A DNA stretch of 64,000 nucleotides. Origin: Rhodococcoides trifolii. GTDB taxonomy: Bacteria > Actinomycetota > Actinomycetes > Mycobacteriales > Mycobacteriaceae. The stretch lies in NCBI RefSeq assembly GCF_014635345.1, contig NZ_BMCU01000002.1:868001-932000 (forward strand). The letters are read 5' to 3'. Positions 35,801 to 43,324 of the stretch are shown here, in pieces. Position numbers and translations under genes: made by a program. Under the pieces are notes generated by a model that made no database searches, was not told the DNA's origin, and was given only the letters and a program-made list of their open reading frames with translations. The first letter of the stretch is position 1, and each line of letters opens with the position of its first letter.

Positions 35801-36747
35801 ACCCCGCGCATCGCCCGGTCGCGCAGAGCGTCGGCAGTGTCTCGAATCTCGCGTTCACCGGAGAGGAAGACCAGGACGTCACCCTCGGGCTCGTGCAGGA
35901 GCTCCTGTACGGCGTCGCAGGTGGCGTCCACCGGGTCACGGTCGACGGTCTCCTCGCCCACGTCGACCGTCAGCGGGCTGTACCGCACTTCGACGGGGAA
36001 CGTACGCCCCGACACCTCCACGATCGGCGCCGGCGCACCGGCGTTGCGGAAGTGCTCGGCGAAGCGTTCGGGGTCGATGGTCGCCGACGTGACGATGATT
36101 TTCAGATCCGGCCGACGGGGTAGCAGTTGCGCGAGATACCCGAGGATGAAGTCGATGTTCAGGCTGCGTTCGTGGGCCTCGTCGATGATGAGGGTGTCGT
36201 ACTGGCGCAGGAAACGGTCGCGCTGAATCTCGGCCAGAAGGATTCCGTCGGTCATGAGTTTGACCAGCGTGTTGTCCGACGACTGGTCGGTGAAGCGCAC
36301 TTTGTAGCCGACGCTCTCACCGAGCGGCTGTCCCAGCTCCTCGGCGATGCGTTCGGCAACCGTACGGGCGGCGATACGCCGGGGCTGTGTGTGACCGATG
36401 ACGCCGCGGACGCCGCGGCCCAGCTCGAGGCAGATCTTCGGGATCTGGGTCGTCTTTCCCGAACCCGTCTCACCGGCGACGATGACCACCTGGTGGGCGG
36501 CGATGGCAGCCGCGATGTCGCCGCGGCGGGTGGTGACCGGCAACGACTCGGGGTACGTGAGCTCCGGGACGGAGGCGCGTCGGTTCTCCACGGTGAGTTC
36601 GGCGCGCTCGATTTCCGTGGTGATCTTGGCGAGGGCGGCGTCGTCGCGGGCACGATCGAGGTTTTGGCCGATGCGGTACGCGTCGCGGACGGTCAACTCG
36701 CGTAGCCGGGAGGTGAGCTGAGAGCGGGGGGAAGGTGACGTGGGCAT
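32833..36747 (-). CDS. hrpA: ATP-dependent RNA helicase HrpA
   Basis: A 1304-residue DEAH-box helicase, the full HrpA length. Walker A is GETGSGKTTQIPKI (91-104), the DEAH box is DTLIIDEAHERSLN, and motif VI is QRAGRCGR. HA2, OB-fold and the long HrpA-specific C-terminal region follow. Bacterial HrpA acts on ribosomes and structured mRNA. A 15-base triplicate encodes SDTVA repeats at about residue 615. The ATG at 36747 was chosen from the family start; Shine-Dalgarno is weak. Confidence 0.93.
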   Translation of the reverse strand: MPTSPSPRSQLTSRLRELTVRDAYRIGQNLDRARDDAALAKITTEIERAELTVENRRASVPELTYPESLPVTTRRGDIAAAIAAHQVVIVAGETGSGKTTQIPKICLELGRGVRGVIGHTQPRRIAARTVAERIAEELGQPLGESVGYKVRFTDQSSDNTLVKLMTDGILLAEIQRDRFLRQYDTLIIDEAHERSLNIDFILGYLAQLLPRRPDLKIIVTSATIDPERFAEHFRNAGAPAPIVEVSGRTFPVEVRYSPLTVDVGEETVDRDPVDATCDAVQELLHEPEGDVLVFLSGEREIRDTADALRDRAMRGVEILPLYARLSAAEQHRVFTRHTGRRVVLSTNVAETSLTVPGIRYVVDPGTARISRYSVRTKVQRLPIEPISQASARQRAGRCGRVADGICIRLYSEEDFDSRPEFTEPEILRTNLASVILQMTSLGLGRIEKFPFVEAPDPRAIRDGLGLLDELGAIDHSPKEVDTGPTLTQLGRELAGLPVDPRMARMLVEANRTGCLKDMLIIVSALSIQDVRERPAEHQQAADEKHARFAVENSDFLAYRALWNYLREQRDELSSNQFRRMCKSEFLHYLRIREWQDLHGQLRQITRGLGWTVSDTVASDTVASDTTVHQALLAGLLSHIGVREGDKRDFLGARGSKFAVFPGSSLFKKPPRWVMAAELVETSRLWARMGARIEPEWAEKLAPHLVKRAYSEPHWSIKREAAMAYERVTLYGIPLVTKRPVNYGPIDTEVSRELFIRHALVQGEWRTHHAFFRANQELRSDAEELEQRARRRDIVVDDDALFAFYDERVPATIVSARHFDRWWKKTVRTSPTMLDFDRTTVVNTDAASVLGGEYPDAWRQGELQFALTYQFEPGKDDDGVTVRIPVALLASVSDVGFDWLVPGMRQELAAALIKTLPKELRRNVVPAPDYAKVALAAVRPRSEPLTFALARELSRLGSTRIAPTDFDPGSLPTHLKMTFVGQDENGRELARSTSLPELRRMLGARASSAVARAAADSERAPTTRWTSETLGTLEPTVTRTVGGQKVTGYPSLVSENGGVAVRVLSSPAAQRVSMRDGTRRLLLDAVPTSSKSILGGRTNSQRLALGQNPHGSLDALLDDCRTLAVDDIMMANGGPVSSPDAFSALVTVARAQLPARVARIVRAVEPVLAATARLRSVLHGATGDPADDVREQLDSLIFPGFVFETGENHLPDLPRYLQAAVERLEALPSSANRDRVGMDALDRVYAVYEALLTSVPESRRTTPAIREVAWMIEELRVNLFAQKLGTPYPVSEKRVRRAIEDLRRS
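34874..34918 (-). repeat. Triple 15-bp tandem repeat inside hrpA
   Basis: GTATCGGAGGCGACC, GTGTCGGAGGCGACC and a partly diverged GTGTCGGACACTGTC follow each other in frame, encoding three SDTVA-type pentapeptides in HrpA. The size matches the 15-base triplicate at the miaA start. Confidence 0.85.
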
Positions 36748-36784
36748 TCTGCACATCAGTCTAATCGGTGTCACTATCTCCACC

Positions 36785-37351
36785 GTGGGCAGTGACGTCG
36801 AGTCCGATCTCTCGTGGCGCAGGTTGACCGAGGCCGACTTCGGGCTGTTGTCGACCTGGTTCACGGAGCCGCAGGTTGCCCGATGGTGGAACCACGAGCC
36901 GTCGGGCGAGGCCGTGGCGCGCGATTTCGGTCCCAGCGTGCGCGGCGAGGAGGCGGGGGAGGACCTGATCGTGTGCCGCGACGGCGTCCCGGTGGCGCTG
37001 GTGCAACGGTCGCCGATCGCCGCATACGACACCGACCTCGCCGACTTCGCACGCATCGTGACGGTGCTGGAGGGGGCAGTCGAACTCGACTACCTCGTCG
37101 GTGACGCGTCGCTGCGGGGGCTCGGGTTGGGTTCGCGGATCATCGCCGCCGTGGTGGACGACACCTGGCGAACGCAACCCGAGGTGCCGTGTGTGCTGGT
37201 CGCGATCGTTGCTGCCAACACCGCGTCGTGGCGGGCAGTGGAGAAGGCCGGATTTCGCCGGATCGGCGAGGGCGCGATGGAACCGGACAATCCGATCGAC
37301 GACCCGCTGCACTACATCTATCGCATCGATCGGCCCATCTCGGGCCCGTGA
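36785..37351 (+). CDS. GNAT acetyltransferase, AAC(6')-like
   Basis: A 188-residue GNAT protein. The N-terminal WRRLTEADFGLLSTWFTEPQ and VARWW, together with LDYLVGDASLRGLGLGSRII (acetyl-CoA loop), resemble the AAC(6')/siderophore acyltransferase branch of the superfamily. Whether it acetylates an aminoglycoside, a lysine or a siderophore precursor cannot be told. GTG 36785 gives the family-like start; longer in-frame starts overlap the hrpA promoter. Divergent from hrpA. Confidence 0.75.
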   Translation: MGSDVESDLSWRRLTEADFGLLSTWFTEPQVARWWNHEPSGEAVARDFGPSVRGEEAGEDLIVCRDGVPVALVQRSPIAAYDTDLADFARIVTVLEGAVELDYLVGDASLRGLGLGSRIIAAVVDDTWRTQPEVPCVLVAIVAANTASWRAVEKAGFRRIGEGAMEPDNPIDDPLHYIYRIDRPISGP

Positions 37352-37369
37352 CGTGTCACCATCGTCCGC

Positions 37370-37987
37370 ATGACACACCCGTCGATCCGCGTCGGCCGCG
37401 TCGTGTGCGCTGCGGCGTCCCTGGCGGCACTGGTGTACATCCCTGCCAGCAGTGGTGACGTGCCCGGTTTCACCATCGCGAATTTCTTCAGTTACTTCAC
37501 GGTGCTGAGCAACGTTCTGGCTGTCGTCGTGCTGGGTGTGGGTGGCGCACTCGACCCGCAGTCACCGCGGTGGGACGCCTTCCGCGGCAGCGTCGTGACG
37601 TACATGGTGATCACGGGAATCGTGTACGCCGTGTTGCTGGCCGAAGTCGACGTCAACGTTCGCGACCCGTGGACCAACAACGTTCTGCACCGCATCGTCC
37701 CGCTCGCAATCCTCCTCGATTGGCTGATCGCGCCCGCGCGCACTGCGATCTCGAACCGAACAGCGCTGTCCTGGTTGTGGTTCCCGGTCGCATACGGTGT
37801 GTACTCGCTGATCCGGGGGCCGATCGTCGAGTGGTATCCGTATCCGTTCCTCGATCCTCGGACGCAGGGTTACGTCGCCCTGGGGATCGGGCTGATCGTT
37901 CTGATCGGTGGATTCGTCCTGATTGCGATGGCCATCGCGAACCTCGGTGAGCTCGCCGGACGAAGGCGCTCGGCCCGCGCTCGCTAG
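37370..37987 (+). CDS. Pr6Pr family membrane protein
   Basis: A 205-residue protein with six hydrophobic segments. FFSYFTVLSNVLAVVVLG near 43, a conserved NNVLHRIVPLAILLDWLI with its histidine near 105, and WLWFPVAYGVYSLIRGP near 137 are typical of the Pr6Pr (FAR-17a/AIG1-like) family. No function is established. Its TAG stop provides the first bases of the -10 of the next gene. Confidence 0.8.
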   Translation: MTHPSIRVGRVVCAAASLAALVYIPASSGDVPGFTIANFFSYFTVLSNVLAVVVLGVGGALDPQSPRWDAFRGSVVTYMVITGIVYAVLLAEVDVNVRDPWTNNVLHRIVPLAILLDWLIAPARTAISNRTALSWLWFPVAYGVYSLIRGPIVEWYPYPFLDPRTQGYVALGIGLIVLIGGFVLIAMAIANLGELAGRRRSARAR

Positions 37988-37990
37988 TGT
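37985..37990 (+). promoter_or_regulatory. Leaderless -10 of the aminotransferase built on the upstream stop codon
   Basis: TAGTGT, whose TAG is the stop of the Pr6Pr gene, with seven bases to the ATG at 37998. Confidence 0.5.
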
Positions 37991-37997
37991 GTGCGGC

Positions 37998-39230
37998 ATG
38001 ACTGCTGCAGCGTTCTGGCATGGATTCGCCGACATGAAGACCGTCGAGGACGGCGGCCGGTTCGTGATCTCGAAGGGTGACGGAGCGTCGATCTGGGACG
38101 CCGACGGCAACCGCTACCTCGACGGAACAGCCGGTCTCTGGTTCACCAACGTCGGGCACGGACGGACCGAGATTGCCGACGCCGTGGCACGCCAACTGTC
38201 CACGCTGGCGCACTATTCCACGTTCGGCGACGTCGTTCCCGAGATCACGCTGGCTCTGGCCGAACGGCTCGCGGCCATCGCGCCGGTCGCCGGAAGCAAG
38301 ATCTTCTTCACCTCCGGCGGCTCGGATTCGATCGACACCGCCGCCAAGCTCGCCCGCAGGTACTGGAACCAGGTGGGGCAGCCGGGCAAGACGGTCATCG
38401 TCGGCAGGCAGAAGGCGTACCACGGAATGCATGTCGGCGGAACATCTCTCGCCGGCATCCCGCTCAATCGCGAGCACTACGGCGAGCTGATGCCCGACGC
38501 CCGCACGGTCACGTGGGACGACGCCAAGTCGTTGCTGGAACTGATCGAGCGGGAGGGCGCGGACACCATCGCGGCCTTCTTCGCCGAGCCCGTGATCGGC
38601 GCGGGCGGCATCTATCTGCCGCCGTCGGGATACCTGCACGAGGTGCGCCAGATCTGCCGTGACCACGACATTCTGTTCGTGGCCGACGAGGTGGTGACCG
38701 GATTCGGACGCATCGGCGGTGACTGGTTCGCCTCGACCAAGTTCGACCTGCAGCCCGACATGATGACCACCGCAAAGGGATTGACGTCGGGATACGTGCC
38801 GATGGGCGCGGTGTTCGTTGCTCCGAACGTCGCCGAGCCGTTCTACTCGGGCGGAACGTGGTGGCGGCACGGCTACACCTACGGCGGTCACGCCGGCGCA
38901 GCCGCCGCGGCCATGGCGACCCTCGACATCATGGAGCGCGAGAACCTGGTGCACGAGGCGACCCGCGTGCAGAACGCGCTGCACCGCCACCTGAGTCCGC
39001 TCGCCGACCACGAGCGCATCTCCGAGGTGCGCAGTGGTCTGGGCGCGGTGGCAGCGGTCCAGTTCGCCGATCCCGCGGAGGCGATGCCGTTCGTCAAGGC
39101 GCTGCGGCGCGAGGGAGTGTCGGCGCGCGCCGCAGGACAGGGTGCCATCCAGTTCTCTCCGGCGTTCGTCATGACCGACGCCGAAGTCGAGGAGATGGCT
39201 GCCGCTACCGCGCGCGCGCTCGACGCCTGA
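37998..39230 (+). CDS. Class III aminotransferase
   Basis: A 410-residue PLP-dependent omega-aminotransferase. The pyridoxal lysine is in MTTAKGLTSGYVPMGAVF (about 257-274), the PLP aspartate in LFVADEVVTGFGRIG, and the phosphate-binding FFTSGGSDSIDTAAKLAR lies near 100. It probably uses an omega-amino acid or polyamine-derived amine with pyruvate or 2-oxoglutarate. The substrate is unknown; no pathway neighbours. Starts leaderless, so it does not need read-through from the Pr6Pr gene. The 3' end overlaps the convergent small gene. Confidence 0.9.
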   Translation: MTAAAFWHGFADMKTVEDGGRFVISKGDGASIWDADGNRYLDGTAGLWFTNVGHGRTEIADAVARQLSTLAHYSTFGDVVPEITLALAERLAAIAPVAGSKIFFTSGGSDSIDTAAKLARRYWNQVGQPGKTVIVGRQKAYHGMHVGGTSLAGIPLNREHYGELMPDARTVTWDDAKSLLELIEREGADTIAAFFAEPVIGAGGIYLPPSGYLHEVRQICRDHDILFVADEVVTGFGRIGGDWFASTKFDLQPDMMTTAKGLTSGYVPMGAVFVAPNVAEPFYSGGTWWRHGYTYGGHAGAAAAAMATLDIMERENLVHEATRVQNALHRHLSPLADHERISEVRSGLGAVAAVQFADPAEAMPFVKALRREGVSARAAGQGAIQFSPAFVMTDAEVEEMAAATARALDA

Positions 39231-39441
39231 GCCGAGCGAGGCGGCCCGGTTTCACCGCGGGGACGGACTCGGGCTCGGTCTCGGACGTGGCCACGGCCAG
39301 TCGTCGGTGGAGCTGTTCGCGAACGTCGTCCGGTGAGTACGCGCGTCGTTGTCGTTCCGACCGCACGGCGAGCGCTCCACTGGCGGCGACGCCGACTGCG
39401 CCCGCCAAGCCGACGATCTTGAACACCGAGGACCATCGCAT
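39205..39441 (-). CDS. Small membrane protein, function unknown
   Basis: A 78-residue protein with one N-terminal hydrophobic segment (about 6-26) and a long basic tail ending RLRRRARAR, so probably a type II or tail-in membrane protein. I recognise no family. The start is supported by TAATCT six bases upstream of the ATG. It is divergent from the NlpC/P60-like gene, with only 23 bases between start codons, and its end overlaps the aminotransferase gene by 26 bases. Confidence 0.65.
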   Translation of the reverse strand: MRWSSVFKIVGLAGAVGVAASGALAVRSERQRRAYSPDDVREQLHRRLAVATSETEPESVPAVKPGRLARLRRRARAR

Positions 39442-39447
39442 CGGTTC

Positions 39448-39457
39448 AGATTAGTCT
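39448..39457. promoter_or_regulatory. Shared bidirectional -10 element
   Basis: AGATTAGTCT contains TAATCT on the minus strand (39448-39453) and TAGTCT on the plus strand (39452-39457). The two hexamers overlap by two bases, and each lies six to seven bases from its own start codon (ATG 39441 minus, ATG 39465 plus). The two promoters therefore occupy the same DNA. Confidence 0.6.
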
Positions 39458-39464
39458 CATGTGT

Positions 39465-40109
39465 ATGCCATCGCTCGTGAGTCTCGATCAGGCCGTGGAC
39501 CAGACGCGCACGGGTGACATCTGGATCTTCCGCGGGACGTCGCTTCCGGACCGGGCGATACAGACCTTGACCAACAGCCCCGTCAACCACGTGGGAATGG
39601 CGGTGGTGCTCGACGATCTGCCACCGTTAATGTGGCACGCGGAACTCGGAAACCGGTTGCAGGACATGTGGACCGGGAAACACCAGCGCGGAGTCCAGTT
39701 GCACGACCTGCGTGATGCGGTGGTGCACTGGTCGGAGAAGTACTCCCAGCGAGCGTGGATTCGCCAACTGCAGGCACCGGTGACTCGTCATCAGGAAGAC
39801 GCCCTGCTGAAGACCATCGCGCGCATGGATGGGACGGCGTTTCCGACGACGGCGAGGTTGGCGGGACGGTGGTTCGCCGGGCGGCTTCCCTCCCTGCCGG
39901 GGCGTGGGGACAAAGCGGGAGTCGCCCTCGAAACTGCATACTGCGCCGAGGTCGTTGCGCTCACCTACGAAGCGATGGGCCTGCTCGAGGCCCGCCGACG
40001 CGCCAACTGGTACGACCCCGGCAAGTTCTGGAGCGGTGACTCGCTCCCGTTGACCCCCGGAGTCGAGCTCGGAGAGGAAGTCGCGGTAGCCGTCAGGAAT
40101 CGATCGTGA
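39465..40109 (+). CDS. Permuted NlpC/P60 (YiiX-like) family protein
   Basis: A 214-residue protein of the circularly permuted papain-like NlpC/P60 group. A histidine comes first (NSPVNHVGMAVV near 43), and the catalytic-type cysteine follows in ALETAYCAEVVALTYEAMG near 155, the reverse of normal order. Such proteins act as hydrolases or acyltransferases on lipids or peptides. No signal peptide is evident. The ATG at 39465 fits the leaderless -10 better than the ATG two codons earlier. It overlaps the convergent phzF-like gene by 17 bases. Confidence 0.75.
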   Translation: MPSLVSLDQAVDQTRTGDIWIFRGTSLPDRAIQTLTNSPVNHVGMAVVLDDLPPLMWHAELGNRLQDMWTGKHQRGVQLHDLRDAVVHWSEKYSQRAWIRQLQAPVTRHQEDALLKTIARMDGTAFPTTARLAGRWFAGRLPSLPGRGDKAGVALETAYCAEVVALTYEAMGLLEARRRANWYDPGKFWSGDSLPLTPGVELGEEVAVAVRNRS

Positions 40110-40779
40110 ACGGTGGCTCCCGGACCACGCGGCCACCGACTTCGATCCACCCGTCGTCTCCGAACGTCGTCGTCAGGCGCGACCCTCGTCCCTGAGTGAT
40201 ATCGAGATCGCGTCCGAGCAGTTCCGTGATGCGCACCGCCGCCGAACCCGTCGCCTCGTCCTCCGCAACACCCATGTCAGGTGCGAACATTCGCGAACGG
40301 ACGGCGCCCGTGGCCTCGTCTGCCCAGGCCCACACGTAGTGATGGCCCGTTCGATAGGCGGCCGCGTCGAAGTCGACCACCTGTTCCACGGAGTCGACTC
40401 GATGGAACTCGAAGTTCGGGCACCATTCGGCTTTGGCACGGACGCTCAGAATGTCGTCTACCTGCCGGACCAGCACGTCACCGGCTTTCACCTCGAGCAC
40501 CGTGACAGGGGTGCCGCGTCCTGCAAGCCACGCCGCAGCTCCCACCGTCGGGTGGCCCGCGAAGGGGAGCTCCACCGCCGGAGTGAAGATGTCGACGTTG
40601 ACGGAGTGCGCGGAGTCGTCGGGGACCTCGAGAAACACCGTCTCACTGAAACCGATTCGCCGCGCCACCTCCTGTCGATCGGCGGGATCGACGACGGACG
40701 CGTCGACAATTCCCAGGCGATTTCCGAACCGCCCTCCCTGATCGGCGAAAACTCGAACCACGGACACCTCGATCGACAT
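40093..40779 (-). CDS. PhzF family isomerase-like protein
   Basis: A 228-residue PhzF/DapF-fold protein in the position of Rv2716. The active-site glutamate segment is GFSETVFLE near 44, and the conserved ELPFAGHPTVGAAAWL lies near 69. True PhzF isomerises a phenazine precursor, but no phenazine genes are here, so the substrate is unknown; related proteins act on small hydroxy-anthranilate or amino acid analogues. Shorter than PhzF (about 278), lacking part of the C-terminal half. Leaderless start. Confidence 0.82.
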   Translation of the reverse strand: MSIEVSVVRVFADQGGRFGNRLGIVDASVVDPADRQEVARRIGFSETVFLEVPDDSAHSVNVDIFTPAVELPFAGHPTVGAAAWLAGRGTPVTVLEVKAGDVLVRQVDDILSVRAKAEWCPNFEFHRVDSVEQVVDFDAAAYRTGHHYVWAWADEATGAVRSRMFAPDMGVAEDEATGSAAVRITELLGRDLDITQGRGSRLTTTFGDDGWIEVGGRVVREPPFTIDS

Positions 40780-40785
40780 GATCCG

Positions 40786-40791
40786 AGAATA
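40786..40791 (-). promoter_or_regulatory. Leaderless -10 element of the phzF-like gene
   Basis: TATTCT on the minus strand with six bases to the ATG at 40779. Confidence 0.5.
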
Positions 40792-40804
40792 CGGGCCGGT
40801 GCGA

Positions 40805-43312
40805 TCAGCCGGCCGTCACCGTCATGTCGTCGAAGACGATCTCGGCCAGCGCGTCGGATTCGTCGACGTCGATCACCGCGTCGATCGACCACCCGTGATC
40901 ACCGGCGGGATCCTCCAGTACCTGACGCGCAGTGGTCCCGTCCGGGGCGACGGCGAGCGTGAACAGCTGCGGGCCGCGGGCGGACGGCCCGGTGCCGATG
41001 GTGTCGTACTCGTCGAAGTACGGCTCGAGTTCGTACTCCCAGTCCAGATCGTGGCCCAGAGCGTCCAGGGCGTCCCAGCGTTTCAGTGATGCGAGCTCGA
41101 CGCGGCGGAAGAGCGCGTTGCGCACCATGATTCGGAACGCGCGCGGGTTCGCGGAGATGGGCTTGGGTGTGTCACCGCCGTAGGCGACGATGGGCGTGCC
41201 GTCCTCTTCGAAGGTGGGATCGCTGAGGTTCTCCCATTCGTCGAGGAGTGAGGAGTCGACCTGCCGCACGAGCTCCCCGAGCCATTCGGTGATGTCGCCT
41301 ACCTCGTCGGTACGTGCTTCCGGCGGAACCGTTTGCCGCAGAGCGCGATACGCGTCCGCAAGGTAGCGAAGCACCAGACCTTCGGATCGAGACAGTCCGT
41401 AGTGGCTGATGAGTTCGGCGAACGTCATGGTCTTCTCGATCATGTCGCGTACCACCGACTTGGGCGACAGCGCGAACTCGGAGATCCACGGATGACCGCC
41501 TCGGTAGATCTCGAAGGCGGGTACGAGCAGCTCCGCCAACGGCTTCGGCCACGTGACCTCCTCGAGCAGTTCCATCCGCTCTTCGTACTCGAGACCGTCC
41601 GCTTTCATCTGCGCGACGGCCTCCCCGCGCGCGGCGTGTTGTTGGGCCATGAGGATCTGCCGTGGGTCGTCCAGCGTCGACTCGATGATGGAGACCACAT
41701 CGAGTGCGTGCGTGGGGGATTCGACGTCGAGCAGCTCGAAGGTGGCCAGCGCGAACGTCGACAGGGGCTGGTTCAGAGCGAAATCGCGCTGCAGTTCCAC
41801 GGTGAGTCTGGCCGTACGTCCGTCTGCGTCCGGCTCGGGCAGCTGCTCCACGATGCCGGCGTCCCGCAGACCGCGATACAGACGGATGGCATGCAGGATG
41901 TGGCGTCGCTGCATCGCGCGTGTCTCGTGATTGTCTTCGAGCAGATGGCGCATCGCCTCGAAGCAGTTCCCCGGGCGTGCGATGACGTTCAGCAGCATCG
42001 AGTTGGTGACCGAGAAGCGTGACGTCAGGGGTTCCGGGCTGGCCGCGACGAGGCGCTCGAAACTCGGTTCGCCCCAGGAGACGAATCCCTCCGGCGCTTT
42101 CTTGCGTTGAATTCTCTTCAGCTTCTTCGGATCGTCCCCAGCCCTGGCGACCAGTCGCGCGTTCTCGACCTCGTGCTCGGGTGCCTGCACCATGACGGTG
42201 CCGAGCGTGTCGTATCCGGCTCGGCCGGCGCGCCCCGCGATCTGGTGGAACTCGCGGGCACGCAGTTGGCGGGTGCGAATCCCGTCGTACTTGGTCAGGC
42301 CCGTCAGGAGCACAGTTCGGATGGGCACGTTGATGCCGACCCCGAGGGTGTCCGTGCCGCAGATGACGGTGAGCAGGCCCTCCTGCGCCAGCTTCTCCAC
42401 CAGCCGTCGATAGCGGGGGAGCATGCCGGCGTGGTGCACCCCGATGCCGTGGCGAACCAAGCGCGACAAAGTCTTTCCGAAACCGGTCGTGAACCTGAAG
42501 TTGCCGATGGCCTCGGCGATGGCGTCCTTGGCGGCTTTGGTCGTCACGTTCACGCTCGTGAGCGCCTGTGCGCGCTCCAGGGCGGCGGCCTGAGTGAAGT
42601 GCACGACGTACACGGGCGCGAGGTGAGTGTTCACCAGCTCCTCGATGGTCTCGACGACCGGTGTCAGCCGGTAGGAGAACATCAGGGGGACAGGTCTTTC
42701 GGATCCCGACACCACGGTGGTGGTGCGGCCGGTGCGTCGGGTCAGGTCGTCCCGGAAGAAGGAGACGTCACCGAGAGTGGCCGACATCAGCAGAAACTGG
42801 GCCTTGGGGAGCTCGATGAGCGGAACCTGCCAGGCCCACCCGCGGTCGGGTTCGGAGTAGTAGTGGAACTCGTCCATGATCACCTGCCCGATGGACGAGT
42901 CCGGTCCCTCGCGAAGTGCCATGTTGGCCACGATTTCGGCGGTGGCACAGATGATGGGCGCCTGCGCGTTCACCGCAGCGTCACCGGTCACCATTCCGAC
43001 GTTCTCCGAACCGAAGATTTCGCACAGTGCGAAGAACTTCTCGCTCACCAGCGCCTTGATGGGCGCCGTGTAGAACGAGCGGACTCCGGCCGAGAAGGCC
43101 GCGAAGTGTGCTGCCACGGCCACCATGGACTTACCCGACCCTGTGGGTGTCGCGAGAATGACGTTGTTTCCGGTGACCAGCTCGATGACTGCTTCGTCCT
43201 GCAGCGGGTAGAGCTCGAGCCCCCGTTCGGTGATCCATTCGGTGAACGCGTCGTACAAGGCGTCGGGAGAGGTGGAGTCGGAATTCGGGGGGACGCGGGA
43301 CGAGAGGAGCAC
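40805..43312 (-). CDS. DEAD/DEAH-box helicase with DUF3516
   Basis: An 835-residue superfamily 2 helicase of the Ski2/HelY-like group. Walker A is ATPTGSGKSMVAV (about 54-66), Walker B is VIMDEFHYYSEPDRGW, motif III is LLMSATLGD, and motif VI is QIAGRAGRAGYDT. The C-terminal half is the actinobacterial DUF3516 extension. Likely an RNA helicase; the target is unknown. GTG 43312 is leaderless, with a -10 that uses the stop codon of the hydrolase gene upstream. Confidence 0.9.
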   Translation of the reverse strand: MLLSSRVPPNSDSTSPDALYDAFTEWITERGLELYPLQDEAVIELVTGNNVILATPTGSGKSMVAVAAHFAAFSAGVRSFYTAPIKALVSEKFFALCEIFGSENVGMVTGDAAVNAQAPIICATAEIVANMALREGPDSSIGQVIMDEFHYYSEPDRGWAWQVPLIELPKAQFLLMSATLGDVSFFRDDLTRRTGRTTTVVSGSERPVPLMFSYRLTPVVETIEELVNTHLAPVYVVHFTQAAALERAQALTSVNVTTKAAKDAIAEAIGNFRFTTGFGKTLSRLVRHGIGVHHAGMLPRYRRLVEKLAQEGLLTVICGTDTLGVGINVPIRTVLLTGLTKYDGIRTRQLRAREFHQIAGRAGRAGYDTLGTVMVQAPEHEVENARLVARAGDDPKKLKRIQRKKAPEGFVSWGEPSFERLVAASPEPLTSRFSVTNSMLLNVIARPGNCFEAMRHLLEDNHETRAMQRRHILHAIRLYRGLRDAGIVEQLPEPDADGRTARLTVELQRDFALNQPLSTFALATFELLDVESPTHALDVVSIIESTLDDPRQILMAQQHAARGEAVAQMKADGLEYEERMELLEEVTWPKPLAELLVPAFEIYRGGHPWISEFALSPKSVVRDMIEKTMTFAELISHYGLSRSEGLVLRYLADAYRALRQTVPPEARTDEVGDITEWLGELVRQVDSSLLDEWENLSDPTFEEDGTPIVAYGGDTPKPISANPRAFRIMVRNALFRRVELASLKRWDALDALGHDLDWEYELEPYFDEYDTIGTGPSARGPQLFTLAVAPDGTTARQVLEDPAGDHGWSIDAVIDVDESDALAEIVFDDMTVTAG

Positions 43313-43318
43313 CCCTAC

Positions 43319-43324
43319 AGGTTA
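43319..43324 (-). promoter_or_regulatory. Leaderless -10 of the DUF3516 helicase built on the upstream stop codon
   Basis: TAACCT on the minus strand, whose TAA (43324-43322) is the stop codon of the hydrolase gene, six bases before GTG 43312. Confidence 0.5.

Noticed and set aside
34834..36123. A 429-codon plus-strand frame opposite hrpA
   Set aside because: It contains no recognisable domain and lies entirely within the DEAH helicase, whose motifs are complete on the minus strand.
40093..40779. Phenazine biosynthesis gene cluster
   Set aside because: A single PhzF-fold protein without other phz genes, in the same position as Rv2716, is a housekeeping relative.
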